A DNA stretch of 64,000 bases from Protonemura montana. Taxonomy: Eukaryota > Arthropoda > Insecta > Plecoptera > Nemouridae. Made by a program: the position numbers and the translations under genes. The stretch spans positions 126,501-190,500 of the forward strand of contig OX387603.1 of NCBI GenBank assembly GCA_947568835.1, read 5' to 3'. Shown piece by piece: positions 23,494-34,304 of the stretch. Below the pieces are notes generated by a model. It made no database searches. It had not been told where the DNA came from and saw only the letters and a list, made by a program, of their open reading frames with translations. Position 1 is the first letter of the stretch. Each line of letters starts with the position of its first letter.

Positions 23494-24402
23494 ATGAAGG
23501 CTAAATTATTTGTAAAGAATTCTCAAGACTTTTTATCAAAGGTAAAACAGGTGCATTTGGAAGAAGGAGATATGCTGGTTAGTTTAGATGTTGTTGGACT
23601 ATTTAGTAACATTCCATTTAACAAAACAATAGGAATTTTGAAGACAAATAATAGAAAGTTTAGGCTACCAATAACGTTGATCAATTTGATAGAAGAATGT
23701 TTAAAGTGCAATTATTTCTTATGGGACGGTCATATTTATCAGCAGAAAGAAGGAATAGCAATGGGGTCACCTTTATCTCCAGCATTAGCAAATATCTTCA
23801 TGGATAATCTAGAGACAATAGCGTTGAATAGTGCAGAACTCAAGTCCAGATGCTTCTTCAGATATGTAGATGACACTTTTTTGGTTTGGCAACATGAGAG
23901 AGAATATTTGGATACATTATTAGAACACATAAATAGACAGCATGATAGGATAAAATTCACTATGAAGGTAGAAGAGAATAGATGTTTAGCTTTTCTTGAT
24001 GTTTTGGTTATTAGAAAAGAAGATGGCTCATTAGGGCACAAAGTCTACAAAAATAAAACAAACACAACCAGGGTTTTACACGCAGATTCATGTCATCATC
24101 CTCGGAAAAAACAGGGGGTACTAAACACATTAGCGACAAGATCAGCGAGATTAACAGATGAGGAACACTTCGAGGCAGAAAAAGAAACACTTAGGACAAT
24201 TTTTCAACAGAATGATTATAAAACCAAAGAAATAAGAAGAGTACTTGAAAAAATGAATCGATTAAAAAATAAAGAAAGTAGGAAAATAAACTCTGAGACA
24301 GTTGAAAAGGGAATTAGTGAAAACAGTTTCGATGAAATCAAATCCATCACAGTTTTACCATATGTACCTAAGATTGGAGAAAAATTAAAAAAGTACTGTT
24401 GA
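23494..24402 (+). CDS. Penelope-like reverse transcriptase domain
   Basis: This frame covers most of the reverse transcriptase of the element. Visible motifs are MLVSLDVVGLFSNIPF (motif A region), GIAMGSPLSPALANIFMD (motif B) and the catalytic FRYVDDTFLVW (motif C, YVDD), followed by FLDVLVIRKEDGSLGHKVY and THR-like HADSCHHP typical of Penelope and related telomerase-like reverse transcriptases. In the family the enzyme copies the element RNA into DNA at a nicked target. It is part of an element that is not intact as a whole. Confidence 0.9.
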   Translation: MKAKLFVKNSQDFLSKVKQVHLEEGDMLVSLDVVGLFSNIPFNKTIGILKTNNRKFRLPITLINLIEECLKCNYFLWDGHIYQQKEGIAMGSPLSPALANIFMDNLETIALNSAELKSRCFFRYVDDTFLVWQHEREYLDTLLEHINRQHDRIKFTMKVEENRCLAFLDVLVIRKEDGSLGHKVYKNKTNTTRVLHADSCHHPRKKQGVLNTLATRSARLTDEEHFEAEKETLRTIFQQNDYKTKEIRRVLEKMNRLKNKESRKINSETVEKGISENSFDEIKSITVLPYVPKIGEKLKKYC

Positions 24403-24404
24403 AA

Positions 24405-24788
24405 AAGCAGATTTGTACAGCATTTAGGGCAGATAGAAAAATAAGTACAATGGTAAGACCAGTGAAGGATCAGGTTCCATTAGAATGCAAAGGCGTCTAT
24501 GAGGTAAGTTGTGAGTGTGGAAAAGTTTACATAAGAGAAACAGGTAGGAAAATTAGCACAAGAGTCAAGGAACATGAAAGACACATCAGATTAGCAAAAC
24601 AATTTTGCATTGTTGGGGAAAAACAAAGCCACTTGAATCAATCAGCTTGTGCAGAACACGGGAATGAGTTTCAACATCACATTAAAATAGACACGGTAAG
24701 GATGATTTTATGTCGAGATGATAGGAAATTCACTAGAAAAGTCAGAGAAGCAATAGAAATTAAAAAACAAGCCAATAACTTCAATTAA
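24405..24788 (+). CDS. GIY-YIG endonuclease domain of Penelope-like element
   Basis: The stretch GVYEVSCECGKVYIRETGRK followed by STRVKEHERHIRLAK matches the GIY-YIG core with the CCHH-type cysteines found in Penelope-like elements, and ends with REAIEIKKQ..NNFN. In the family this nuclease nicks the target so that reverse transcription can begin. It directly follows the reverse transcriptase. Confidence 0.8.
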   Translation, partial: KQICTAFRADRKISTMVRPVKDQVPLECKGVYEVSCECGKVYIRETGRKISTRVKEHERHIRLAKQFCIVGEKQSHLNQSACAEHGNEFQHHIKIDTVRMILCRDDRKFTRKVREAIEIKKQANNFN

Positions 24789-25290
24789 GATGATAGTTTT
24801 CAACAAGATAGAGCTTGGGGAACAATTTTACAACAGAATAATAGAATAGAGAATATCAGTGAGGAGACAGAAGAAATCAGCACAAAGAATCCAGAAGAAA
24901 ATATTTGGACGAGTAGATTAAGAACTAAACGTAATGAATAAGGAAATTTTAAATTGTATCACATAACGTTAGGACAACCTCGAAAAATTGGCGTTTTTTC
25001 CTTACGCATAATTAGTTAGTTAAAAAACGCCAATGTGTTCGAGATCTTATTTCAGAAAATACATAATACATTAGTTTTTAAGTTATTGACCCTGATTATT
25101 TTATTTAGATGCATTTAGGAAGCTTGAACTTGGGAATTGTTATGATTTTATGTGGTTCTTTTGTTATCGGAAAATTGTCAGGACTGCTCAAACCTCTGAA
25201 GAAGTAACTAGTATATGTTACGAAACGTCGGGAAATTTAGTAGCCCTCTACTTAGCATTCAAAACCCAGTTGAAATAGTTTTTCTAACAA

Positions 25291-25335
25291 GGATGTATTG
25301 TATTGTATTGTATTGTATTGTATTGTATTGTATTT
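25291..25335 (+). repeat. (TGTAT)n microsatellite
   Basis: Nine copies of the pentamer TGTAT directly after the Penelope-like end repeat. Confidence 0.95.
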
Positions 25336-25675
25336 TTGTCCCTGACAAGTATAGTGAACCAGTGTGAGCAAAGTCAGGTCAGCTATAATATAGGCAAATA
25401 ATATTGATAGGGGTAAAGTATAATAGTAAAAACAATAATAACAATTAGTTTTGTTCCAAGAGATGAACATATTTACAGATGACAGTTTTGCAAATTGTTA
25501 GAAAGGTTTTAATGTTCATCAAGGGAGTAGAAGTGGTTGTTGAGAAGGAAGATATGCAGTTTAAAGTCAAAGCAGCTGAAGGTTGGGGAGTCTTTGACGA
25601 GGGCAGGAAGGTGTTTGTAGATGTTGATACAAAGGTATCGGGGGTTGTGTTTGAAAAGTGTGGTTTTATGGGGGA

Positions 25676-26372
25676 GGGCTCGGATTTCCTGACTTCTACT
25701 CGTTGTGTGGGAGTGAACGGAGGAGTCAGGTGGGAATAGGTCAGGGTGGGATCTGACTAGGGTGCTTGCAATTTGAACGAGGGTGCAGGTGAGGGCTTGG
25801 ATTTCCCGACTTCTACTCGTTGCGTGAGAGTGAACGGAGGAGTCAGGTGGGAATAGGTCAGGGTGGGATCTGACTAGGGTGCTTGCAATTTGAACGAGGG
25901 TGCAGGTGAGGGCTTGGATTTCCCGACTTCTACTCGTTGCGTGAGAGTGAACGGAGGAGTCAGGTGGGAATAGGTCAGGGTGGGATCTGACTAGGGTGCT
26001 TGCAATTTGAACGAGGGTGCAGGTGAGGGCTTGGATTTCCTGACTTCTACTCGTTGCGTGGGAGTGAACGAGTCAGGTGGGAATAGGTCAGGGTGGGATC
26101 TGACTAGGGTGCTTGCAATTTGAACGAGGGTGCAGGTGAGGGCTTGGATTTCCTGACTTCTACTCGTTGCGTGGGAGTGAACGAGTCAGGTGGGAATAGG
26201 TCAGGGTGGGATCTGACTAGGGTGCTTGCAATTTGAACGAGGGTGCAGGTGAGGGCTTGGATTTCCTGACTTCTCCTTGTTGCGTGGGAGTGAACGGAGG
26301 AGTCAGGTGGGAATAGGTCAGGGTGGGATCTGACTAGGGTGCTTGCAATTTGAACGAGGGTGCAGGTGAGGG
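25676..26372. repeat. 117-bp (39-codon) minisatellite in LINE
   Basis: Six copies, four of 117 bp and two of 111 bp lacking GGAGGA; both lengths are multiples of three. On the LINE strand each copy reads VQIASTLVRSHPDLFPPDSS and further, so the LINE C-terminal domain was expanded in frame. Copies are nearly identical. Confidence 0.9.
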
Positions 26373-27111
26373 TAAGGATTTTGAGAGTTATGAAGAGGGG
26401 TTTGCATGTGTTACGGCAGGATGCTCCTGCAATAATGCAGACCGCTTGTTTTTGGGTAGTAAAGATTCTTTTTGCTTGGGGGTAGGTGCCCTAGAAAAGG
26501 AGGTTGTAGGATATGTGTGAGTGTAGGTGTGCATGATAAACTAGTTTGACAGAGTGGGGGTTGACTACCTTGTCTAGTCAACGGAGGAGCCGGTAGTTTT
26601 GATTTTGGAGAGAGTTTTTTGAACACGAAGTGTCCAGTCTTGGTTAGGGGTGATGTGGATGCCAAGGAATTTAGTCGAGGGGGCACTTGGAGTTACTTTG
26701 CAGTTGACTCAGATGAGGGGGAAGAAGTCGGGGAGTTTGTTTTAGTGTGGAAGTTGATGAAGGTGGACTTTGCTGGCTGGAGGGCTAGTTGGTTGTTTAG
26801 GTAATAGGAGGAGATAATAATTGTTTGGGAGTTTGTTTTAGTGTGGAAGTTGATGAAGGTGGACTTTGCTGGCTGGAGGGCTAGTTGGTTGTTTAGGTAA
26901 TAGGAGGAGATAATAATTGTTTGGGAGTTTGCAGCTTGAGTGAGGGAGCTGGTAGGTTGGGATTTCAGGCTGGTGGGAAGGTGGGTCGTGTTGTCTGCAA
27001 ATTGGAAGAGGGAGCGGCCAAGTTAAAAGTTGAGGAAGGTCGTTGACGTAGAGGAGGAAAAGGAGAGGGGAAGCACCGAGCCTTGCTTGATAGAGAATAC
27101 ATACAGATACA

Positions 27112-27276
27112 GATACGTAGGGGGGTAGATATGGTGGGGGGTAGATACGGAGGGGGGTAGATATGGTGGGGGGTAGATACGGAGGGGGGTAGATACGGAG
27201 GGGGGTAGATACGGAGGGGGGTAGATACGGAGGGGGGTAGATACGTAGGGGGGTAGATATGTAGGGGGGTTTGCCG
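27112..27276. repeat. 16-bp minisatellite in LINE reverse transcriptase
   Basis: About ten copies of TAGATACGGAGGGGGG (16 bp, variants TAGATATGGTGGGGGG). On the LINE strand three copies make a 16-residue period, STPLRIYPPPYLPP plus two residues. It lies between the HTQVV region and the LGASPLLFLLYVNDL motif, where the polymerase palm should be continuous. Confidence 0.9.
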
Positions 27277-27859
27277 GGGGTTGAAGAGTTAATACAAACA
27301 ACTTGGGTGTGGTCGGAGAGTAATGAGGCAATCCACTTGTCATGGGTTCCTCTGGTTCCTTGAGACTGGATATTGGGGAGGAGGAGGGTGTGGTTGATTG
27401 TGTCCAAGACTTTGCTGAGATCACAAGAGTCCCAGTGCCTGATCATCTTTGTCCAGGGCAGTGTGGATGGTAGAGAGGAATTGCAAGATGGCTGTGATGG
27501 TGAATTTATTCTTCTGGAAGCTGTGTTTGCAGTCTGGAAGGATGTTGTGGGTGTTAAGCAAGGAAAGAAGCCGGGAGAGCATGATTTATTCGATGAGTCT
27601 GGACAATGTGGAGAGGTAGGAGATGGGCCTATCGTTGTCAACGATTGGGATGATGAGAGCCTGTTTGAGTTTGGTGGGAATATGTTGAGGTAAAGGAGCT
27701 ATTATTGATGAGGGTGAGGGGGTCGGTTAGGAGGTGCAAGTTGCTGGCTATGAACTCAGATGGAGAACTCATCTAGTTCGCTCCAGTGTTTGTTTTGAAA
27801 GAAGCGGACTCCAAATGAGATCTCTCCAGGATTGGTAGAGAATAGGAATATTGACTTTG

Positions 27860-30800
27860 AGGGTGACTTGGCTAGGATTGGTTTGGCTTGGATTGGCTAG
27901 GATTGGCTTGGCTAGGATTGGCTTGGCTAGGATTGGCTTGGCTAGGATTGGCTTGGCTAGGATTGGCTAGGCTTGGCTTGGCTAGGATTGGCTTGGCTAG
28001 GATTGGCTAGGCTTGGCTTGGCTTGGATTGGCTAGGATTGGCTTGGCTTGGCTTGGCTAGGATTGGCTTGGCTAGGATTGGCTAGGCTTGGATTGGCTAG
28101 GATTGGCTAGGATTGGCTTGGCTCGGCTTAGCTTGACTTGGCTTGGCTAGGATTGGCTTGGCTTGGCTTGGCTTGGCTTGGCTAGGATTGGCTAGGATTG
28201 GCTAGGCTTGGCTTGGCTCGGCTTAGCTTGACTTGGCTTGGCTAGGATTGGCTTGGCTTGGCTTGGATTGGCTAGGATTGGCTTGGCTAGGATTGGCTTG
28301 GCTTGGCTAGGATTGGCTTGGCTTGGCTAGGATTGGCTTGGCTAGGATTGGCTTGGCTTGGCTTGGATTGGCTAGGATTGGCTTGGCTTGGCTTGGCTTG
28401 GCTAGGATTGGCTTGTCTTGGCTTGACTTGGCTTGGCTAGGCTTGGCTTGGCTTGGCTTGGCTTGGATTGGCTAGGCTTGGCTTGGCTTGGCTTGGCTTG
28501 GCTTGGCTTGGCTTGGCTAGGATTGGCTTGGCTAGGATTGGATTGGCTTGGCTTAGCTTGGCTTGGCTAGGATTGGCTTGGCTTGGCTTGACTTGGCTTG
28601 GCTTGGCTTGGCTAGGATTGGCTTGGATTGGCTTGGCTAGGATTGGCTTGGATTGGCTTGGCTAGGATTGGCTTGGCTAGGATTGGCTTGGCTAGGATTG
28701 GCTTGGCTAGGCTAGGATTGGCTTGGCTTGGCTTGGAATGGCTTGGCTTGGCTAGGATTGGCTTGGCTAGGATTGGCTTGGCTAGGCTAGGATTGGCTTG
28801 GCTTGGCTTGGAATGGCTTGGCTTGGCTAGGATTGGCTAGGATTGGCTTGGCTTGGCTAGGATTGGCTTGGCTTGGCTTGGCTAGGATTGGCTTGGCTTG
28901 GCTAGGATTGGCTTGACTTGGCTAGGATTGGCTTGGCTTGACTTGGCTTGGCTTGGCTAGGATTGGCTTGGCTTGGCTAGGCTTGGCTTGACTTGGCTAG
29001 GATTGGCTTGGCTTGGCTTGGCTTGGCTAGGATTGGCTTGACTTGGCTAGGATTGGCTTGACTTGGCTAGGATTGGCTTGGCTTGGCTTGACTTGGCTTG
29101 GCTTGGCTAGAATTGGCTTGACTTGGCTAGGATTGGCTTGGCTTGGCTAGGATTGGCTTGCCTAGGATTGGCTTGGCTTGGATTGGCTTGGCTTGCCTAG
29201 GATTGGCTTGGCTTGGCTAGGATTGGCTTGGCTTGGCTTGGCTAGGATTGGCTAGGCTAGGATTGGCTAGGATTGGCTTGGCTTGGCTAGGCTTGGCTAG
29301 GCTTGGCTGGGCTTGGCTTGGCTTGGCTTAGCTTGGCTAGGATTGGCTTGGCTTGGCTTGGCTAGGATTGGCTTGGCTTGGCTAGGATTGGCTTGGCTTG
29401 GCTTGGCTAGGATTGGCTAGGCTAGGATTGGCTTGGCTTGGCTTGGCTAGGATTGGCTAGGATTGGCTTGGCTTGGCTAGGCTTGGCTAGGCTTGGCTTG
29501 GCTTAGCTTGGCTAGGATTGGCTTGGATTGGCTTGGCTTGGCTTGGCTTGACTTGGCTAGGATTGGCTAGGATTGGCTAGGCTTGGCATGACCTGGCTAG
29601 GATTGGCTTGGCTTGGCTTGGCTAGGATTGGCTTGGCTTGGCTAGGATTGGCTTGGCTTGGCTAGGATTGGCTAGGCTAGGATTGGCTTGGCTTGGCTTG
29701 GCTTGGCTAGGATTGGCTTGGCTTGGCTTGGCTAGGATTGGCTTGGCTTGGATTGGCTTGGCTAGGCTTGGCTTGGATTGGCTTGGATTGACTTGGCTTG
29801 GCTTGGCTTGGCTAGGATTGGCTTGGCTTGGCTTGGCTTGGCTAGGATTGGCTAGGCTTGGCTTGGCTTGGCTTGGCTTGGCTAGGATTGGCTTGGCTTG
29901 GCTAGGATTGGCTTGCCTAGGATTGGCTTGGCTTGGATTGGCTTGGCTTGGCTAGGATTAGCTTGGCTTGGCTTGGCTAGGCTTGGCTTGACTTGGCTAG
30001 GATTGGCTTGGCTTGGCTTGGCATGACCTGGATAGGATTGGCTTGGCTTGGCTAGGATTGGCTTGGCTAGGCTAGGATTGGCTTGGCTTGGCTTGGCTAG
30101 GCTTGGCTTGGATTGGCTTGGCTTGGCTTGGCTTGGCTTGGCTTGGCTAGGATTGGCTTGGCTTGGCTTGGCTTGGCTAGGATTGGCTTGGCTTGGCTTG
30201 GCTTGGCTTGACTTGGCTAGGATTGGCTTGGCTAGGATTGGCTTGGCTAGGATTGGCTTGGCTTGGCTAGGATTGGCTTGGCTAGGTTGGATTGGCTTGG
30301 CTTGGAATGGCTTGGCTTGGCTAGGATTGGCTTGGCTAGGATTGGCTTGGCTAGGCTAGGATTGGCTTGGCTTGGCATGACTTGGCTTGGCTAGGATTGG
30401 CTTGGCTAGGATTGGCTAGGCTAGGATTGGCTTGGCTTGGCTTGGCTAGGATTGGCTTGGCTAGGATTGGCTTGACTTGGCTAGGATTGGCTTGGCTTGA
30501 CTTGGCTTGGCTTGGCTAGGATTGGCTTGGCTTGGCTAGGCTTGGCTTGACTTGGCTAGGATTGGCTTGGCTTGGCTTGGCTTGGCTAGGATTGGCTTGA
30601 CTTGGCTAGGATTGGCTTGGCTTGGCTTGACTTGGCTTGGCTTGGCTAGAATTGGCTTGACTTGGCTAGGATTGGCTTGGCTTGGCTAGGATTGGCTTGC
30701 CTAGGATTGGCTTGGCTTGGATTGGCTTGGCTTGCCTAGGATTGGCTTGGCTTGGCTTGGCTAGGATTGGCTTGCCTAGGATTGGCTTGGCTTGGATTGG

Positions 30801-32460
30801 CTTGGCTTGGCTTGGCTAGGATTGGCTTGACTTGGCTAGGATTGGCTTGGCTTGACTTGGCTTGGCTAGGATTGGCTTGCCTAGGATTGGCTTGGCTTGG
30901 CTTGGCTAGGCTTGGCTAGGCTTGGCTTGGATTGGCTTGGCTTGGCTAGGCTTGGCTTGACTTGGCTAGGATTGGCTTGGCTAGGATTGGCTAGGATTGG
31001 CTTGGCTTGGCTAGGCTTGGCTTGGCTTAGCTAGGATTGGCTTGGCTTGGCTTGGCTTGGCTTGACTTGGCTAGGATTGGATTGGCTTGGCTTGGATTGG
31101 CTTGGATTGGCTTGGCTTGGCTAGGATTGGCTTGGCTTGGCTTAGCTTGGCTTGGCTTGGCTAGGATTGGCTTGGCTAGGCTTGGCTAGGATTGGCTTGG
31201 CTTGGCTTGGCTTGGCTAGGATTGGCTTGGCTTGGCTTGGCTTGGCTTGGCTTGGCTAGGATTGGCTTGGCTTGGCTAGGCTTGGCTTGGATTGGCTTGG
31301 CTTGGCTTGGCTAGGCTTGGCTTGACTTGGCTAGGCTTGGCTTGGCTTGGCTTGGCTTGGCTAGGCTTGGCTTGACTTGGCTAGGATTGACTTGGCTTGG
31401 CTTGGCTAGGATTGGCTTGGCTTGACTTGGCTTGGCTTGACTTGGCTAGGATTGGCTTGGCTTGGCTAGGCTTGGCTTGGCTTGGCTTGGCTTGGCTAGG
31501 CTTGGCTAGGATTGGCTTGGCTTGGCTTGGCTTGGCTAGGATTGGCTAGGATTGGCTTGGCTTGGCTTGGCTAGCATTGGCTTGACTTGGCTAGGATTGG
31601 CTTGGCTTGACTTGGCTTGGCTTGGGTAGAATTGGCTTGACTTGGCTAGGATTGGCTTGGCTTGGCTAGGATTGGCTTGCCTAGGATTGGCTTGGCTTGG
31701 CTTGGCATGACCTGGCTAGGATTGGCTTGGCTTGGCTAGGATTGGCTTGGCTAGGATTGGCTTGGCTTGGCTAGGATTGGCTAGGATTGGCTTGGCTTGG
31801 CTAGGATTGGCTTGGCTTGGCTTGGCTTGGCTTGGCTAGGATTGGCTTGGCTTGGCTAGGATTGGCTTGGCTTGGCTTGGCTTGGCTTGGCTAGGATTGG
31901 CTTGGCTTGGCTTGGCTTGGCTAGGATTGGCTTGGCTTGGCTTGGCTAGGATTGGCTTGGCTTGGCATGACCTGGCTTGGCTTGGCTTGGCTAGGATTGG
32001 CTTGGTTTGGCTAGGATTGGCTTGGCTTGGCTTGGCTTGGCTTGGCTAGGATTGGCTTGGCTTGGCTTGGCTTGGCTTGGCTTGGCTTGGCTTGGCTAGG
32101 CTTGGCTAGGATTGGCTAGGATTGGCTTGGCTTGGCTTGGCTTGGCTAGGATTGGCTAGGATTGGCTTGGCTTGGCTAGGCTTGGCTTGGCTAGGATTGG
32201 ATTGGCTTGGCTTGGCTAGGATTGGCTTGGCTTGGCTTGGCTTGGCTTGGCTTGGCTAGGATTGGCTTGGCTTGGCTAGGATTGGCTTGGCTTGGCTTGG
32301 ATTGGCTAGGCTTGGCTAGGATTGGCTTGGCTTGGCTAGGCTTGGCTAGGATTGGCTTGGCTTGGCTTGGCTTGGCTTGGCTTGGCTTGGCTTGGCTTGG
32401 CTAGGATTGGCTTGGCTTGGCTAGGATTGGCTAGGATTGGCTAGGATTGGCTTGGATTGG
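27860..32460 (+). repeat. 4.6-kb pentanucleotide satellite (GGCTT/GGCTA/GGATT)n
   Basis: Nearly every base falls in a 5-bp register built of GGCTT, GGCTA and GGATT with rarer GACTT, GGCTC, GGAAT and CCTAG. A composite of GGCTTGGCTAGGATT is the commonest word. Larger blocks are duplicated; a segment with GGCTAGAATTGGCTTG at 29105 recurs near 30644 and in part near 31625. Open frames of GLAWLGLARIG type are by-products of a 15-bp codon period. The array ends about 12 bp from a splice donor of the FBXL4 LRR exon. Confidence 0.95.
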
Positions 32461-32471
32461 CTTACACTTAC

Positions 32472-32638
32472 CCCTACCATTGATACCTGTCAAGTCCAGC
32501 TGTTGTAGGGAGGATGCACTTTGGACCAACTGCAGGAGGTCTGCATCATTAGTTCCACGACAAGCAGCCAGGCCCAGCTTCTTCAGCGAAGAACAAGATT
32601 CCACCAACGGAAGAAGATCTCCAACTTCATCTGCCAGA
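32472..32638 (-). CDS. FBXL4: FBXL4, C-terminal LRR exon
   Basis: After a strong acceptor (TATTTGTTTTCCAG) the minus strand reads LADEVGDLLPLVESCSSLKK, LGLAACRGTNDADLLQLVQS and ASSLQQLDLTG, ending at a GTAAGT donor; an alternative GTATCA donor lies 15 bp earlier. The order SLKKLGL..CR..DADLLQLV..ASSLQQLD aligns with the penultimate LRR of human FBXL4 (LQKLFLTANR.. CDTDIDELACNCTRLQQLD). FBXL4 is a nuclear-encoded mitochondrial F-box/LRR protein that restrains mitophagy receptors. The four N-terminal exons' worth of sequence is at 39.0-39.8 kb on the same strand, 6.4 kb away. The next exon should lie beyond the satellite but nothing was found before 25 kb. Confidence 0.7.
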
Positions 32639-32918
32639 CTGGAAAACAAATACAACTGTTACTGTCAAACCCAAACATTTCTGAGAGGCTTCATATTGCT
32701 ACTAGACGCATTTATAAAAAGCATTTTTTCATCTTTTAGAACGAGTAGCAAGTCTTAAAGATCAGGAGTTAACATTATGTGCTTTTCTGATTTTCAGATG
32801 TAATTGAGATAAAACCTTTTTTTATCTCATAACTGGCCCAAACTTTATCACAAAACTTTCAGATAAACTTTATCAGTTCTTTGGCAAAATGCAACTGTAA
32901 TTTTTTGATAATCTTCAC

Positions 32919-33258
32919 AGTTAAAGCTAACAACAGAAAGAAGATAGTATATATAGATAAAGTAGCGCTGCTATAGCTGAATTCAGCAATGATCAGCAAT
33001 AACAATACAGCTATGATATGTCAAATACTTGACAGTTAAAGCTAACAACAGAAAGAAGATAGTATATATAGATTAAGTAGCGCTGCTATAGCTGAATTCA
33101 GCAATGATCAGCAATAACAATACAGCTATGATATGTCAAATACTTGACAGTTAAAGCTAACAACAGAAAGAAGATAGTATATATAGATATAGTAGTGCTG
33201 CTATAGCTGAATTCAGCAATGATCAGCAATAACAATACAGCAATGATATGTCAAACTT
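32919..33258 (+). repeat. 115-bp tandem repeat, three copies
   Basis: Three nearly identical 115-bp units containing GTTAAAGCTAACAACAGAAA and TAGTATATATAGAT. They lie in the FBXL4 intron region. Confidence 0.9.
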
Positions 33259-34212
33259 GCATTACCCGCTGCCTAACGGCCGCTTAAGATTTTGAGGGAC
33301 TGTGCATTTTGGTTTAAATGTAAAGCCTACCATGCAATACCATACTTTACCCCCATTTATTTTATTTGAAATTTGCCGCTTATGTCACTTAGGGTCACTG
33401 CATTGTGGAAACTCTGTGAATTCCAAAGTGACCACGATGACAATTTCAAAAACAAACGATGTTGGCTGTCAAAAGATTTCCGTGTATGATTTCTTGAAAT
33501 ATTTCTTAGAGAGTGAAACTTGTGAAATACCTTTTACATCTCCACCAGATCTTACTAATAACATGTTTAAAGAACGGATAAGCACTTAGAATTGACAAAA
33601 TGTAATTTAAGTTGTTTGACATTGATTGAGAACTGTCAAAATCTTTCCTTGCCACCAAGTTTTAAATAAAATTTATTATGAAAATCCCAATAAATCATCG
33701 TATAAATGTCGCATAGGGTCGTGCTCTGAAGTCATGTAAAATATAAAATTATTCCCAGCAATGTTTGACCGGTTTCTTAAAAGTATTTGACATTCTAATC
33801 CCGTTTGACGTTTGAATATCCTGAATGCACTGCCACAAAGATAAGTTCAAGAATTCGTTCACCTTGCTGTGGTTAAAAAACCAAACAAATTAATGCATCT
33901 GTCAAACTTTTTGCAAATTAATTAATATTTCACGTAAAACGAACTTAAATAACAGCGTTTGGGCTCAATTTCTTCAACAACTTCCATGGGAATGCATGAA
34001 GAGTATTACCGAGATGCTGCAGGTCATTTAAGGCCAGTTTTGAATTAAATAACAATCGAGCTGTCAGACATGGCTTTAAATCGCATCGCCAGCCACGATG
34101 CAAACACAATTATCAATATTTCACCAAAAAAACGCTTTCAAATCACCCTCAAAGTGTCACAATAGGAAAAAGATACTTCACCAGAAGAACATGCATTGCA
34201 TGACATCACGGT

Positions 34213-34304
34213 ATGAGTTGGTGACAGAGAACGGAGGAGGCCGAGCTTGAGAAGAAGTCACTGATCCTTGTTCTCTGTTTCATGAATGAATCCAACAGCG
34301 ACCT
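34213..34304 (-). other. Exon-like segment, unidentified
   Basis: TGATTTATTTACAG is followed on the minus strand by an open stretch reading SLLDSFMKQRTRISDFFSSS and ASSVLCHQLIP, with a possible GTGATG donor. It does not align with FBXL4 and may be a chance frame. Confidence 0.25.

Larger units (their letters stand above)
22295..25290 (+). mobile_element. Penelope-like retroelement with GIY-YIG nuclease
   Basis: Inverted end repeats at about 22295-22420 (reversed) and 25190-25290 (forward) bound a coding region. In order it has an N-terminal region (22513-22905 and onward), a reverse transcriptase and a GIY-YIG endonuclease, the plan of endonuclease-bearing Penelope-like elements. The reading frame has several interruptions, so this copy looks dead, though only moderately old. 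A 3' untranslated region (24920-25190) recurs at 18420-18690 and, reversed, at about 56640-56800. Confidence 0.85.
25478..27832 (-). mobile_element. LINE fragment with two internal minisatellites
   Basis: Reading on the minus strand from 27832 gives a CR1/Jockey-group ORF2: PTKLKQALIIPIVDNDRPIS, MLSRLLSLLNTHNILPDCKH, DLSKVLDTINHTLLL, then SPLLFLLYVNDLPQLL (past the motif B site) and, further on, CIIAGASCRNTCKPLF, LKILTL, HPDLFPPDSSVHSH and the C-terminal INIYKHLPALVKDSPTFSCF with NHFYSLDEH. Stops and frame changes show that it is dead. Two tandem expansions lie inside the former coding region (27115-27275 and 25680-26370), and both preserve frame. The tandem block 26760-26930 is a further 80-bp duplication. 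Confidence 0.8.

Noticed and set aside
28453-32404. GLAWLGLARIG leucine/tryptophan repeat frames
   Set aside because: By-product of the pentamer satellite with a 15-bp codon period; no start context, splice sites or homologue.
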